This document shows positions 37,064 to 46,848 of a DNA stretch of 64,000 bases, piece after piece. The stretch's first letter is position 1; each line of letters opens with the position of its first letter. A program made the translations under genes and the position numbers. The notes beneath the pieces are model-generated. The model saw nothing but the letters and a program-made list of their open reading frames with translations, made no database searches and was not told where the DNA came from. Origin of the DNA: Streptococcus thoraltensis DSM 12221. GTDB taxonomy: Bacteria > Bacillota > Bacilli > Lactobacillales > Streptococcaceae. The stretch lies in contig NZ_KB904586.1 in NCBI RefSeq assembly GCF_000380145.1, positions 62,001 to 126,000 of the forward strand, written 5' to 3'.

Positions 37064-37819
37064 TTAATCTTCTTTATAAACCGGCAGAGCACCAAAACTT
37101 TGAGAAGTTGGCATGATTTCGATACGATTGACATTCATGTGTTCAGGCTGTTCTAGCAACCAAACCACCGTTCTAGCAATGTCTTCTGGTTGAAGACTAT
37201 TAGCTTTTTCATAGATTTTTCTTGCCTTGTCATCGTCACCTTTAAAACGAACTTTTGAAAACTCTGTTCCGCCAGCAAGACCAGGCTCAAGATTTGTTAC
37301 TCTGACATGAGTTCCGGCTAAATCAGCTCGGAGATTAAGAGAAAATTGCTTAACAAAAGCTTTCGTCGCACCGTAGACATTGCCACCTGGATAAGGGTAG
37401 TTCCCAGCAATCGAACCGATATTAATCACGTAACCAGACTGACGCTCTACCATGCCAGGCAATATTTGGCGAGTTAAGTAGGTTAATCCCATAACATTGG
37501 TCATAATCATCGTTTCCCAATCATCGAAATTTACTTCATTAGCCTTTTCAAGCCCCAAAGCCAACCCCGCATTATTTACCAGTACATCAATCCTTTGAAA
37601 TGCCTCTGAAAGCTCCTCCAGTGCTTCAGAAATGTTTTCTTTTGATTGCAAATCCATTTGAAGTGGAACAAAAGCATCACCCAACTCTTTTTTTAGAGCA
37701 TTTAAACGCTCTAGGCGACGACCTGTTCCAACGACTTGATAACCTTTTGCGACTAAGCTTCTTGCAATTGAAGCTCCAAAACCAGCTGTTGCTCCTGTTA
37801 CTAATGCTGTTTTTACCAT
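37064..37819 (-). CDS. Short-chain dehydrogenase/reductase (YdfG-like)
   Basis: 251 aa classical SDR. NADP-binding TGATAGFGASIA at the N-terminus with an Arg-Arg pair after strand 2 (GTGRRLERL) favouring NADP, NNAG at about 89-92, and the active site Ser (NIGSIAG) with YGATK (Tyr/Lys). Closest pattern is the YdfG 3-hydroxy acid/serine dehydrogenase group; substrate not certain. Confidence 0.88.
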   Translation of the reverse strand: MVKTALVTGATAGFGASIARSLVAKGYQVVGTGRRLERLNALKKELGDAFVPLQMDLQSKENISEALEELSEAFQRIDVLVNNAGLALGLEKANEVNFDDWETMIMTNVMGLTYLTRQILPGMVERQSGYVINIGSIAGNYPYPGGNVYGATKAFVKQFSLNLRADLAGTHVRVTNLEPGLAGGTEFSKVRFKGDDDKARKIYEKANSLQPEDIARTVVWLLEQPEHMNVNRIEIMPTSQSFGALPVYKED

Positions 37820-37846
37820 AATATACTCCTTGCATTTTGATACGAT

Positions 37847-37872
37847 AAAAGCCGAGTAAAAACTCAGCTTTT
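37847..37872 (-). terminator. pta terminator
   Basis: AAAAGCTGAG / CTCGGCTTTT hairpin on the minus strand just after the pta stop; the T-run is short. Confidence 0.65.
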
Positions 37873-37876
37873 AAAA

Positions 37877-38872
37877 TTATTTTTCTTCCAGTGCTTGGGC
37901 TGCTGTAATGATACCAAGTTTGTAAATATCATCAGCACTTGAACCACGAGAAAGGTCGTTGACAGGTTTGTTAAGTCCTTGAAGAATTGGTCCAATAGCA
38001 TCAAACATTCCTAAACGTTGTGCAATCTTGTAGCCAATATTTCCTGATTGAAGGTCTGGGAAGACAAATGTATTTGCCTGACCAGCGACTTCGCTATCTG
38101 GTGCTTTAATTGCTGCTGTTTCTGGAACAAAGGCTGCATCGAACTGCAACTCACCATCCAAGGCGAGATTAGGTGCAAGCTCTTTAGCCAATTTAGTTGC
38201 TTCAGCTACTTTGTCAACTTGTGGTGATTTACCAGAACCTTTTGTTGAGAAGCTCAACATAGCTACTTTAGGCTCAATATCAAAGATAGCTGCTGTTTGC
38301 GCTGTATTAATTGCAATCTCAGCTAATTCTTGAGCGTTTGGATCAATGTTGATAGCACAGTCAGCCATGATATAACGTTCGTTAGTATTTTCACGGTTCA
38401 TCAAGAACACACCTGATGTGCGAGAAATCCCTGGTTTCGTCTTAATGATTTGAAGAGCTGGACGAACAGTATCAGCTGTTGAGTGAATAGCTCCAGATAC
38501 CATACCATCAGCGAGTCCCATTTGAACCAACATAACACCAAAATAGTTCACATCACGAAGCATCTTATCAGCATCTTCTGGAGTTGCTTTCCCTTTACGA
38601 ATTTTTACAAACTCTTCTTTCATTGCTTCAAAATCTTCGTAAGTTTCTGGATCAATAATTTCAGATTTCGGATCTTCAAAACCTAATTTCGCTAGCAAAG
38701 CTTTTACTTCTTCTGGTTTACCTAGGATGATTGGATCAACCAAACCTTCAAATTTCAAACGAGCTGCTGCACGAACAACACGCTCATCATTCCCTTCTGG
38801 AAAGACGATTTTAACATGTTTTCCAGCAACCTTCTCACGCAAACCACCAAAAAGTGAACGAATACCTTCCAT
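37877..38872 (-). CDS. pta: Phosphate acetyltransferase
   Basis: Interconverts acetyl-CoA and acetyl-phosphate; with acetate kinase it makes ATP from pyruvate-derived acetyl-CoA. 331 aa, the single-domain (short) Pta. Conserved blocks VFPEGNDERVVRAA, GLADGMVSGAIHSTADTVRP and FPDLQSGNIGYK. It follows the rluD-like gene by 15 nt in the relQ-nadK-rluD-pta operon, an arrangement common in streptococci. Confidence 0.96.
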   Translation of the reverse strand: MEGIRSLFGGLREKVAGKHVKIVFPEGNDERVVRAAARLKFEGLVDPIILGKPEEVKALLAKLGFEDPKSEIIDPETYEDFEAMKEEFVKIRKGKATPEDADKMLRDVNYFGVMLVQMGLADGMVSGAIHSTADTVRPALQIIKTKPGISRTSGVFLMNRENTNERYIMADCAINIDPNAQELAEIAINTAQTAAIFDIEPKVAMLSFSTKGSGKSPQVDKVAEATKLAKELAPNLALDGELQFDAAFVPETAAIKAPDSEVAGQANTFVFPDLQSGNIGYKIAQRLGMFDAIGPILQGLNKPVNDLSRGSSADDIYKLGIITAAQALEEK

Positions 38873-38887
38873 TATTTAAAAATACCT

Positions 38888-39784
38888 CTATCTATTATTA
38901 TTTTCTAATGACATGATAACGTTTTCGAAATCATTTGTCAAGCCAAGTTCATGAGTCACCCTCTCTTCTCTGAAAGGATCAAAAAATGATAAGGTATGAC
39001 AATGCAAGGCTTGCCGCTCAATTCCCAAATCCATACGACCTCCGTATAAATCATCTCCCAAAAGAGGAAAACCAATGTGAGCGAAGTGAACTCGTATCTG
39101 GTGGGTGCGTCCTGTATGAAGGCGAATATCAACCAGATGAACATCCCCATACGAGGCTACTACTTCATAGGCCGTGTGGGCATACTTCCCTGAATGGTGA
39201 ACCCTTCTGGTGATAATAGAGTCTTCATCACGTGCAATCGGCGCAATGATCTCACCCTGCTTCTCAAGTTCTCCCTTACCGGAAATAAGAGCAAAATAAC
39301 GTTTTTCAATAGCCTTCTTCTGTAACTGCTTATCCAAACGAGCATGCGCATAGCCATGCTTAGCAAACAACATAAGCCCGCTAGTATCACGATCCAAACG
39401 TGTTACAATGTGAACCTGCAAATTTGGGTACTTGTTTTTCATGAAATAGCCTTTGACAAAATTTGCCATGGTATTAGAATGGTTGACACTAGGAATGCTA
39501 GCAACCCCCGAAGGTTTATTAAGTACCAAAAAATGGTCATCTTCCGATACAATAGCCAGAGATGCCTCAATAGGTTTCAATTTTTCATAAGGCAATTCAT
39601 CAGGAATATCAACAGCTATCACATCCCCAATTTCAACAATGTGAATAGCATTTTGTTCCTCATTGTTAACCCAGATACGGCCACCCTTGAATTTGATTTT
39701 CGCCAGAAGACCTTTCGAGATATCGTGCTCTTTTAAGAGGGATTTGACCTTGCCTGGTCTGTGGGCAACAAATTCAAACCTCAT
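38888..39784 (-). CDS. RluA/RluD-family pseudouridine synthase
   Basis: 298 aa, converts specific uridines of rRNA or tRNA to pseudouridine. Catalytic Asp in [16 protein letters not shown] (about 137), then [16 protein letters not shown] with the downstream LLGDDLYGG. The N-terminus resembles a degenerate S4-type domain. Overlaps nadK by 4 nt. Exact target (RluD versus YhcT/YjbO group) unresolved. Confidence 0.9.
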   Translation of the reverse strand: MRFEFVAHRPGKVKSLLKEHDISKGLLAKIKFKGGRIWVNNEEQNAIHIVEIGDVIAVDIPDELPYEKLKPIEASLAIVSEDDHFLVLNKPSGVASIPSVNHSNTMANFVKGYFMKNKYPNLQVHIVTRLDRDTSGLMLFAKHGYAHARLDKQLQKKAIEKRYFALISGKGELEKQGEIIAPIARDEDSIITRRVHHSGKYAHTAYEVVASYGDVHLVDIRLHTGRTHQIRVHFAHIGFPLLGDDLYGGRMDLGIERQALHCHTLSFFDPFREERVTHELGLTNDFENVIMSLENNNR

Positions 39785-40617
39785 GAATCCAAGTCCCCAA
39801 TAAAGGCGTCCTTAACCCTTGCCCAGAAACTAGTATGACTAGGCGTTGACACAAAATTAATCTTATGATTAGAGATGTAAAATTCCACCTTAGCGATATT
39901 TTTATGATGATAGGTCTTGTTATCAATCGAAACCGTGTAAGTCCCCAAACGTTTTGGAACAAGAACAATACGATCATCCTTAGGGATAATGAGAGATGAC
40001 CCTAGTGTACGAAAAACACGGTTATTGATGCTTGAAATTTCGGTCATTTGAAGAGCTTCAATCGTTGGATGAAGAACGGCTCCTCCCAGAGATTTATTGT
40101 AAGCTGTGCTTCCTGTTGGCGTCGATACTAAAATCCCGTCACCACGGAAACGCTCAAACTTAACTTTATTGATCATAACGTCCGCAACCATTGTTTTTTC
40201 AATGCGTTTCAAGGTCGCTTCATTCAAGGCGCGTGAGCGATAAACCCGACCATCATCCAGAGTGACCTTAACTTTAAGAATAGGGTAGGAGATACTCTCC
40301 CCCTTGTCGTGTCTCAAGTTGTCAATCAACTTCTCCACTTCAAAATCACGATAATCCGTGTAAAAGCCTAAATGTCCTGTATGAATACCGACGAAACGGA
40401 CTGTATCCAGCTCTTTCTCGTACATATGAAACGCAGACAACAGCATACCATCGCCACCTATAGTTATCACAACATCAGGATTCTGCTTACTCAAATAAAA
40501 ATCTGGCGCCTCACGTAAACTATTGAATAATTTTGAAGCAATGCGCTTGCTTTGATATTTACCATTTGCGATAATCGCCACCCTCATCGGCTTATCTGTA
40601 ATATTCGTCTGTGTCAT
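39781..40617 (-). CDS. nadK: NAD kinase
   Basis: Makes NADP from NAD and ATP. 278 aa from the ATG after AGGAAACAGTG; a GTG one codon earlier is also possible. GGDGML (about 53-58) is the NAD-kinase glycine loop with catalytic Asp, and [15 protein letters not shown] is the NE/D-type ligand loop. Overlaps relQ by 26 nt. Confidence 0.95.
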   Translation of the reverse strand: MTQTNITDKPMRVAIIANGKYQSKRIASKLFNSLREAPDFYLSKQNPDVVITIGGDGMLLSAFHMYEKELDTVRFVGIHTGHLGFYTDYRDFEVEKLIDNLRHDKGESISYPILKVKVTLDDGRVYRSRALNEATLKRIEKTMVADVMINKVKFERFRGDGILVSTPTGSTAYNKSLGGAVLHPTIEALQMTEISSINNRVFRTLGSSLIIPKDDRIVLVPKRLGTYTVSIDNKTYHHKNIAKVEFYISNHKINFVSTPSHTSFWARVKDAFIGDLDS

Positions 40618-41257
40618 CACTGTTTCCTATACCATCACTTAAACTTCTATTCGCTGGATCAAAAAGCAGTTGTGCTTCTTGAATGTCTTCTCTAATTTTC
40701 CTCATCTCTTCGTCAAGCTCAAGTGCAATTTTGGCTGTTACTTCCAAGCGTTGCTTAATATCTTCTGGAAAATCCCCACGATACTTATAGTTCAAAGAAT
40801 GCTCAATCGTTGCCCAAAAGTTCATAGCCAAAGTCCTGATTTGAATTTCTGCCAAAACAGTCTTTTGTCCGTCAATGGTATCAACGGGATACTCAACCAC
40901 AACATGGTAGGAACGATAACCACTCGACTTCATATGACGAATATAATCTCGCTCTTGAACAATTTTTAAATCATGGCGTTGTCGTAATAGCTGTAAAACT
41001 TCATCAACATCATCAACAAATTGGACCATGATTCTAAGCCCTGCAATATCTTGAATATCCTGTGCAATATTTTCTAAAAGAACACCTCGCAAAGCCATTT
41101 TTTCTTGAATGCTCTCTACCGATTTAACTCGTCCAGTAACAAACTCAATAGGAGAATGCTTTTGTTGCTTGCGGTATTGTTTACGAATACCCCTCAATTT
41201 AATTTTTAATTCGCCAACGGCTTGAATATAGGGGTCTAAAAATTCTTCCCAATCCAT
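40592..41257 (-). CDS. relQ: Small alarmone synthetase RelQ (GTP pyrophosphokinase)
   Basis: 221 aa from [10 protein letters not shown]. Synthesises (p)ppGpp from ATP and GTP/GDP without a hydrolase domain. Synthetase motifs: [61 protein letters not shown] longer start seven codons upstream has its GGAGG-like sequence inside the extension and is less likely. First gene of the operon with nadK. Confidence 0.93.
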   Translation of the reverse strand: MDWEEFLDPYIQAVGELKIKLRGIRKQYRKQQKHSPIEFVTGRVKSVESIQEKMALRGVLLENIAQDIQDIAGLRIMVQFVDDVDEVLQLLRQRHDLKIVQERDYIRHMKSSGYRSYHVVVEYPVDTIDGQKTVLAEIQIRTLAMNFWATIEHSLNYKYRGDFPEDIKQRLEVTAKIALELDEEMRKIREDIQEAQLLFDPANRSLSDGIGNSDDTDEYYR

Positions 41258-41395
41258 TGCTATTGATGACCCTCCCATCTACCTTTCCATCTTGTTTTAC
41301 GGCACATTCTTGTAAAAAAGAGGACTTTTTTATAAAATGAATCTAATCATTATTATAACATAATATTCAGACCAAAAAAGGAAATTAAACCGTCT

Positions 41396-41968
41396 ATGAG
41401 TAATCTCGAAATCGAATATAAGACCATGCTCAATAAAGCAGAGTTCAATCATCTGCAAAACCTCTTGATGCATGTCAATCCTGTCACCCAGACCAATTAT
41501 TATTTTGATACCCCTGAGGGAGACATGCGTGCTAAAAAACTATCTCTTCGTATCAGAACCTTCGACAAGTTAGCAGAATTAACCTTAAAAATCCCCGAAA
41601 AAGTCGGCACAATGGAATATAACGTTAAGCTAACCAAAGAAGAAGCTAGAGAAATCATGGATAGCGGGCGATTTCCCGATTGCAAAGTGAGCGAACTCCT
41701 CACAGAAAAAAACATTCCTCTTGAAAGGCTATCTGTTTTAGGTCATTTAACAACTATCCGCCGTGAAACCCGCTTACCAATTGGTCTTCTTGCTCTTGAT
41801 AAAAATCACTATGCTAATCGCATCGATTACGAACTAGAACTAGAAGTTGAAGATGCCAAACAAGGGCAAAAAGATTTTGACGATTACCTCCACACTCACA
41901 ATATTAGTTTTAAATACGCTAAAAGCAAAGTTTCCCGCTTTGTTGCCACCCTTCAAAATAAACGATAA
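41396..41968 (+). CDS. CYTH-domain protein (triphosphate tunnel phosphatase family)
   Basis: 190 aa. N-terminal EIEYKTML matches the ExExK start of CYTH triphosphate-tunnel enzymes; further charged strands (RIRTF, LTLKIPEK, RRETRL, YELELEVED) line the expected tunnel. Families with this fold hydrolyse triphosphates such as thiamine triphosphate or tripolyphosphate. Divergent from relQ, a pairing seen in many streptococci. An AGCTGAAAA/TTTTCAGCT hairpin follows at about 41970-41990. Confidence 0.85.
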   Translation: MSNLEIEYKTMLNKAEFNHLQNLLMHVNPVTQTNYYFDTPEGDMRAKKLSLRIRTFDKLAELTLKIPEKVGTMEYNVKLTKEEAREIMDSGRFPDCKVSELLTEKNIPLERLSVLGHLTTIRRETRLPIGLLALDKNHYANRIDYELELEVEDAKQGQKDFDDYLHTHNISFKYAKSKVSRFVATLQNKR

Positions 41969-42080
41969 AAAAGCTGAAAACTTTTTCAGCTCAAAAATAT
42001 ATATACCCCCTCTAAACAATAAAGATATTAAAAAGTAAGACGTGATTGTAACTTAAACAAACTCATAGAAAAGTTGATTT

Positions 42081-42167
42081 ATACTCAATGAAAATCAGAC
42101 ATGCCAGATAGGAATGAAGTTCATCAAATCAAGTCAACAAGGGCTGAAGTGGATTTTCGAAGAGTAT
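42081..42167 (-). repeat. Inner element alone with internal deletion (locus D, left part)
   Basis: ATACTCAATGAAAATCAGAC at the left and GATTTTCGAAGAGTAT at the right are the inner element's inverted termini; the body is about 20 bp shorter than in composites. It stands immediately outside the outer element below, not inside it. Confidence 0.8.
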
Positions 42168-42168
42168 T

Positions 42169-42276
42169 TATAGCCTCTTGAATTAACTTTGAGACATGGT
42201 CACTTTCGACTCGACGTACTCAAGTACTGTCCGCTTCATCCGTTTTCTTGTCTGAAAGCTGATTCATTTGATTATA
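42169..42276 (-). repeat. Short outer element, reverse orientation (locus D, right part)
   Basis: TATAGCCTCTTGAATTAAC at the left and TGATTCATTTGATTATA at the right; 108 bp with an uninterrupted centre (GACGTACTCAAGTACTGT). Confidence 0.85.
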
Positions 42277-42283
42277 GTAGCAC

Positions 42284-42383
42284 CTTTTTAGTTTTTTCCT
42301 CAAGAAAACTAAAAAGGTTGAAGAAATTGCCAAAAATGACTTCTTTCTTCAACCTGAGCAGAAAACTACTTCTGCTCTTTTTT
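42284..42383 (+). terminator. Three consecutive hairpins, last one a strong terminator
   Basis: Hairpin 1: CTTTTTAGTTTT with AAAACTAAAAAG. Hairpin 2: GGTTGAAGAAA with TTTCTTCAACC (42316-42354). Hairpin 3: GAGCAGAA / TTCTGCTC, then T6 (42356-42383). They lie between the CYTH gene/repeat D and the convergent glyoxalase gene. Hairpin 2 has a relative at 51373-51411. Confidence 0.75.
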
Positions 42384-42403
42384 ATCATCATCGTTAATCA
42401 TCC

Positions 42404-43291
42404 CTAATTCAATCTAGGTAGCCTGTTTTCAATCTCTTTACGACGTGATTCATATTTTTGTGGTAACTGAAGGCTTTTTCCAAGACTTTCTTTAGTTTCA
42501 TCAACCGTAAGCCCTGGAACTTGTGTTGCCATCTCAAAAATAACCTGACCGGGTTCTCTAAAGTAGATAGATTTAAAGTATTTTCGGTCTCTAAGAATTG
42601 TCACATCACGACCATTTTTAATCAAATACTTCCGCCAATCTCTTTCTTCTTTTTCATCCGTCAAAGACCAAGCAACATGGTGGACTGTTCCTGCTCCCCA
42701 AGCCCCTGCTTCCAAGAGTTCTTTCTCAATGAGTAGCTCTTCTTGCTTGTCTCCTGAGATGGCTAAATAGTGGTAATTTTCATCTTCCTTGACTGCTATA
42801 AACCCCATCTTAGTTTCTAAAAATTCTTTTGAAGCTCGTGGATGACTGGAGTAAATACTTAGACCATGAAAACCTTGTATGTCAGCAATATTGGACACTT
42901 CTGCCGAAGCAACCAAGGCTAATTCTAATTGATCATAGTCACTAATATAAAGAGCTTTGAATTGGGACCACTTCCCTTCCTTATATTTGATACCAAAGGA
43001 CTTTAGTCGATTTTTCCAATAGTCTAATTGATTAGTTGGGATTTTAAAAGCTATTTTTCCCACTTGACCTGTCCCTTTTATGCCTGTTTTATTTTGTTGA
43101 GGAAAGAAAGTCATCAAAGAACTAAGCGGTGCTGATTGACTTCCAAAATAGAGATGATAACCAGTCCTATCATCAAAATTGACTGTTTGTTTAACCAATC
43201 TTAAATTAAGAATCTCCCGATAAAACTGTAACACATTTTCTAAATCACCAACCATGGCGCTAATGTGATGAATACCTCTAATCTTCTCCAT
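42404..43291 (-). CDS. Glyoxalase/ring-cleaving dioxygenase family (VOC) protein
   Basis: 295 aa with two tandem vicinal-oxygen-chelate modules. The first begins IRGIHHISAMVGD (metal His), and later metal-type residues sit in GTVHHVAWSL and VIFEMAT. Typical of the CatE/LinE-like putative dioxygenases in Firmicutes; substrate unknown. Monocistronic. Confidence 0.85.
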   Translation of the reverse strand: MEKIRGIHHISAMVGDLENVLQFYREILNLRLVKQTVNFDDRTGYHLYFGSQSAPLSSLMTFFPQQNKTGIKGTGQVGKIAFKIPTNQLDYWKNRLKSFGIKYKEGKWSQFKALYISDYDQLELALVASAEVSNIADIQGFHGLSIYSSHPRASKEFLETKMGFIAVKEDENYHYLAISGDKQEELLIEKELLEAGAWGAGTVHHVAWSLTDEKEERDWRKYLIKNGRDVTILRDRKYFKSIYFREPGQVIFEMATQVPGLTVDETKESLGKSLQLPQKYESRRKEIENRLPRLN

Positions 43292-43453
43292 GCTTTGTCT
43301 CCTGTTCCAATGTTATTTAAAAATAATTTTATCACTAATTAGTTCTATTTGCTATTGATTAGTCTTCAAGATGTTAACTAGTTAGTATTCCTGTATTTTT
43401 CCTGTTTTTTTGGTAAAATATAGTGGAACTAATTATATAAGGAGCATTTTGTC

Positions 43454-44428
43454 ATGGCACAAAACAACGCCAACCCTCAAATGAAGCTTTTTTCATTAAC
43501 ATCCAATAATGATATTGCTGAAAAAATCTCTGAAGCCTCAGGCATTCCTCTTGGAAAACTTTCTTCACGTCAGTTCTCTGATGGTGAAATTATGATTAAC
43601 ATTGAAGAGAGTGTCCGTGGTGATGACATTTACATCATTCAGTCTACCAGCTTCCCTGTTAATGATAACCTTTGGGAATTGCTTATTATGATTGATGCTT
43701 GCAAACGTGCAAGTGCCAATTCAATCACTGTTGTTATGCCATACTTTGGTTATTCACGACAAGACCGTGTTGCCGCATCTCGTGAACCTATCACAGCTAA
43801 ACTTGTTGCTAATATGTTGGTTAAAGCTGGCGTTAATCGTGTTGTAACTCTTGATTTACACGCTGTTCAAGTTCAAGGTTTCTTCAACATTCCAGTTGAT
43901 AATCTCTTCACAACACCATTATTTGCTGAACATTATGTCAATAAAGGTTTGTCAGGACAGGATGTAGTTGTTGTCAGCCCTAAAAATTCTGGCATCAAGC
44001 GTGCCCGTAGCCTAGCAGAATACCTCGATGCACCAATTGCTATCATTGATTACGCACAAGAAGACGATAGTCATCGTGAAGAAGGCTACATCATTGGTGA
44101 TGTAGCTGGTAAAAAAGCAATCCTTATTGATGATATTCTAAATACTGGTAAAACATTCGCAGAAGCAAGTAAGATTGTTGAACGCGGTGGCGCCACTGAA
44201 ATTTACGCTGTATCAAGTCATGGTCTCTTTGCAGGTGGAGCTGCCGATATTCTGGAAGCTGCTCCTATCAAAGAAATTCTTTTGACAGACTCTGTTTTGT
44301 CTAAAGAACGTATCCCTAACAACGCAAAATACATCACAGCTAGTGAGTTGTTTGCCGATGCTATTGTTCGCATCCAAGAGCGCCAACCACTCAGCCCACT
44401 CTTTACATTTCACCACAACGAGGATTAA
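43454..44428 (+). CDS. prs: Ribose-phosphate pyrophosphokinase
   Basis: Makes PRPP from ribose-5-phosphate and ATP. 324 aa. [23 protein letters not shown], the PRPP loop [11 protein letters not shown] and [11 protein letters not shown] are conserved. The ribosome site is AAGGAG. Many streptococci have a second prs; this one is linked to a cysteine desulfurase gene 6 nt downstream. Confidence 0.95.
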   Translation: MAQNNANPQMKLFSLTSNNDIAEKISEASGIPLGKLSSRQFSDGEIMINIEESVRGDDIYIIQSTSFPVNDNLWELLIMIDACKRASANSITVVMPYFGYSRQDRVAASREPITAKLVANMLVKAGVNRVVTLDLHAVQVQGFFNIPVDNLFTTPLFAEHYVNKGLSGQDVVVVSPKNSGIKRARSLAEYLDAPIAIIDYAQEDDSHREEGYIIGDVAGKKAILIDDILNTGKTFAEASKIVERGGATEIYAVSSHGLFAGGAADILEAAPIKEILLTDSVLSKERIPNNAKYITASELFADAIVRIQERQPLSPLFTFHHNED

Positions 44429-44434
44429 TACATT

Positions 44435-45550
44435 TTGATTTACTTGGATAACGCTGCAACTACTCCCTTAACAGAGTCTGTTATCGCTGAGATGACACAA
44501 GCAATGACACTCCAGTTAGCAAACCCATCAAGCATTCACACGCACGGACGATTGGCTAGCCAGAAATTAAGAGAGTACCGACAGACAGTGGCATCACTTC
44601 TAAGCACGACTCCAAATAATATCATCTTCACTTCTGGCGGAACAGAGAGTAATAATACTGCCTTAAAAGGTTATGCCCTTGCCCATCAGGAAAAGGGTAA
44701 GCACATTATTACATCAGCCCTTGAGCATCACTCTGTCTTACACACTTTGGAGTATTTGGAAAAACACTTTGGCTTTGAGGTGACCTACCTGCAACCAGTT
44801 AATGGGGACATTCGCCTTGAAGATCTAAGGGCTGCCTTGCGAGAAGATACTATTCTGGTCAGTCTCATGTATGCCAATAATGAGACTGGAGATATGCTGC
44901 CAATTGCTAAAGTTGGTGACTTATTGAAAGATCACTCTGCTGCCTTTCACGTTGATGCTGTTCAAGTGGCTGGAAAAATCCTTCTAGAGCCTGAAAAATT
45001 AGGCATTGATTTCATGTCCATCTCAGCTCATAAGTTCCATGGACCTAAAGGTGTCGGAATTCTGTATAATAATCGCATGCTATTTGACCCACTCTTACAC
45101 GGTGGAGAGCAAGAAGATAAGCATCGTGCCAGCACTGAAAATCTCATAGGCATTGCAGGAATGACTAAGGCTTTAGCTGATAGTCATGACCATTTAGATG
45201 AGAACTGGAACAAGGTCACACGCCTAAATCAAGCCTTTTTAGAACAGTTATCTGGACTAGATTTCTATTTAAATAGTAAGGCTAAAGCGATACCGCATGT
45301 GTTAAACATTGGTTTTCCGGGTGCCAACAATGGCGTCCTTTTAACCCAGCTTGATTTACAGGGCTACTCCGTCTCCACTGGTTCAGCTTGTACAGCAGGC
45401 ACAGTTGATCCCAGTCATGTCTTGGCTGCTAAATATGGAGATGACTCACCCAAACTTCAAGAATCCATCCGAATCAGCTTTTCAGAATTAAATACTGAAG
45501 AAGAAGTCATCGGCTTGGCTAACCTGCTAAAATCATTATTAGGAGACTAG
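44435..45550 (+). CDS. Cysteine desulfurase (NifS/IscS-like)
   Basis: 371 aa PLP enzyme that removes sulfur from cysteine for thiolated tRNA or Fe-S assembly. Start is TTG (MIYLDNAATTPL) with GAGG upstream. PLP lysine in SAHKFHGPKG (about residue 202), PLP-stacking His, and the active-site Cys in STGSACTAGT. This short-loop class without an iscU neighbour is usual for tRNA-sulfuration partners (IscS/NifZ-like). Followed after 1 nt by a DUF1831 gene. Confidence 0.92.
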   Translation: MIYLDNAATTPLTESVIAEMTQAMTLQLANPSSIHTHGRLASQKLREYRQTVASLLSTTPNNIIFTSGGTESNNTALKGYALAHQEKGKHIITSALEHHSVLHTLEYLEKHFGFEVTYLQPVNGDIRLEDLRAALREDTILVSLMYANNETGDMLPIAKVGDLLKDHSAAFHVDAVQVAGKILLEPEKLGIDFMSISAHKFHGPKGVGILYNNRMLFDPLLHGGEQEDKHRASTENLIGIAGMTKALADSHDHLDENWNKVTRLNQAFLEQLSGLDFYLNSKAKAIPHVLNIGFPGANNGVLLTQLDLQGYSVSTGSACTAGTVDPSHVLAAKYGDDSPKLQESIRISFSELNTEEEVIGLANLLKSLLGD

Positions 45551-45551
45551 A

Positions 45552-45899
45552 ATGGCTTTTGAAAAATCAATTTCACTAAAAGATTGTCAATATACTTATA
45601 CAATTGACCCAAACATTAAAAAATACACGCTTAAAGATTTGACCTTCTCAGAAAGCAAAGTCGGTCACTATGAACTTAGTCGACTTTTGGAGGAAGTTCC
45701 CAACTCTGGCAAAGGATTCCTCTTAAAAATCGTCATTCATAAAGAACTAACAGGCTTTAAACTCAATATTACTGACCAATCTGGTCTTCGTTTAGTCAAT
45801 ATCTTTAAATCTGACGACCATAAAATCCTACAAGATAAATTCTACTTCCTAATGGATAGTCTCGTAGAACGTCAAGTATTCACCAAAAAAGAGCAATAG
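45552..45899 (+). CDS. DUF1831 family protein
   Basis: 115 aa, cytosolic, alpha/beta; conserved companion of the desulfurase in lactic acid bacteria and streptococci. No catalytic motif seen. One nt after the desulfurase stop, so co-translated. Confidence 0.85.
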   Translation: MAFEKSISLKDCQYTYTIDPNIKKYTLKDLTFSESKVGHYELSRLLEEVPNSGKGFLLKIVIHKELTGFKLNITDQSGLRLVNIFKSDDHKILQDKFYFLMDSLVERQVFTKKEQ

Positions 45900-45910
45900 A
45901 GGAAATTTTG

Positions 45911-46117
45911 ATGCTAATTATTACCTATCTAAATGATGCAAAACAAGAAAAAGAAATTAGCTATGAGAGTTATGATGCCTACCGCCAAGCCCAAATGACT
46001 TGTATGGTTGGTATTTCTGACCATTTCCCTGTGATAAAAGTTCTATACAAAGGTGAGGAAATCGACTACTCTGGTAACTTCGGAAACCTCTTTTATGCCC
46101 TTGACAAAAAGATTTAA
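45911..46117 (+). CDS. DUF4649 family small protein
   Basis: 68 aa from the ATG preceded by AGAGGAAATTTTG (a TTG one codon earlier is the alternative). Compact, mixed-charge protein of unknown function; last gene of the prs-desulfurase-DUF1831 unit. A short outer repeat begins within a few nt of the stop codon. Confidence 0.8.
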   Translation: MLIITYLNDAKQEKEISYESYDAYRQAQMTCMVGISDHFPVIKVLYKGEEIDYSGNFGNLFYALDKKI

Positions 46118-46119
46118 AT

Positions 46120-46227
46120 TTTAGTCAAATGAATTACTTTCAAACAAAGAACAGAAAGACGCAGAACAGTACCTGAGTACGGCAAGTCGAAAGTGACGAT
46201 ATGTCAAAGTTAATGCAAAAGATTATA
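46120..46227 (+). repeat. Short outer element, copy E
   Basis: 108 bp from TTTAGTCAAATGAATTAC to AATGCAAAAGATTATA; the centre AGTACCTGAGTACGGCAAG is uninterrupted, showing the empty site into which the inner element is inserted in composite copies. Confidence 0.9.
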
Positions 46228-46363
46228 ATACCATCAAAAATGAAGCTAGGATAGTATTTCCTAGCTTCTCTTTTATTGTCAACTATATCAGTCTAGCCTT
46301 AATTAACACTAAACAAAAATCAAAAATGGATTTCAATTCAATTTCTATGAAGAATTGATTTTA

Positions 46364-46467
46364 TACTCACTGAAAATCCAAATGAGACTAGACGGTTCCG
46401 ACACAGATAGCACTAAAGTTCTGAAAATCCAGTCAACAAGGTTCGAATGTGATTTTTAAAGAGTATT
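46364..46467 (-). repeat. Inner element alone, copy F
   Basis: About 104 bp with ATACTCACTGAAAATCC at the left and GTGATTTTTAAAGAGTAT at the right, in the same reversed orientation as inside copies A and B. No outer arms flank it. The rest of 46228-46848 holds only a 36-codon open frame (46467-46577, minus) and the AT-rich region upstream of rex. Confidence 0.85.
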
Positions 46468-46848
46468 AAGCCAGCTCAATACTCTTTTGGATGACACTTT
46501 TCATCTCTTCATCAAGCGTTTTAAAGCCTTGATTCGTGAGCGTTTGTGGTGCAAAAGCAATTTTAATCGGTTTCATTGATTAAAAGATAAATCTAGTTTT
46601 ACAGTAACTATGAAACATCTATTTTTTATTAAGTATAAACCGCTCTTTTCACTTTAGTAACTTTCTAGAACAATAAACGTTCTAATGTTTTCACCACTTT
46701 TATTTGTTTATTTTTCACATAAAATCACTAATTCCAGACATTAAAGTTGCATTTTTCACAAGGATTATTTAAAATAAGTAAGTAAAATCATTTTAAACAA
46801 GTGATGTATTTATCAAAGTCAAAATACATCTTAGAAAAGGAGACAGCC

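Noticed and set aside
46720-46765. Rex operator upstream of rex
   Set aside because: Only one half-site (TTGTGAA) is seen; the second half does not form the required TTGTGAA-N6-TTCACAA palindrome, so no site is called.
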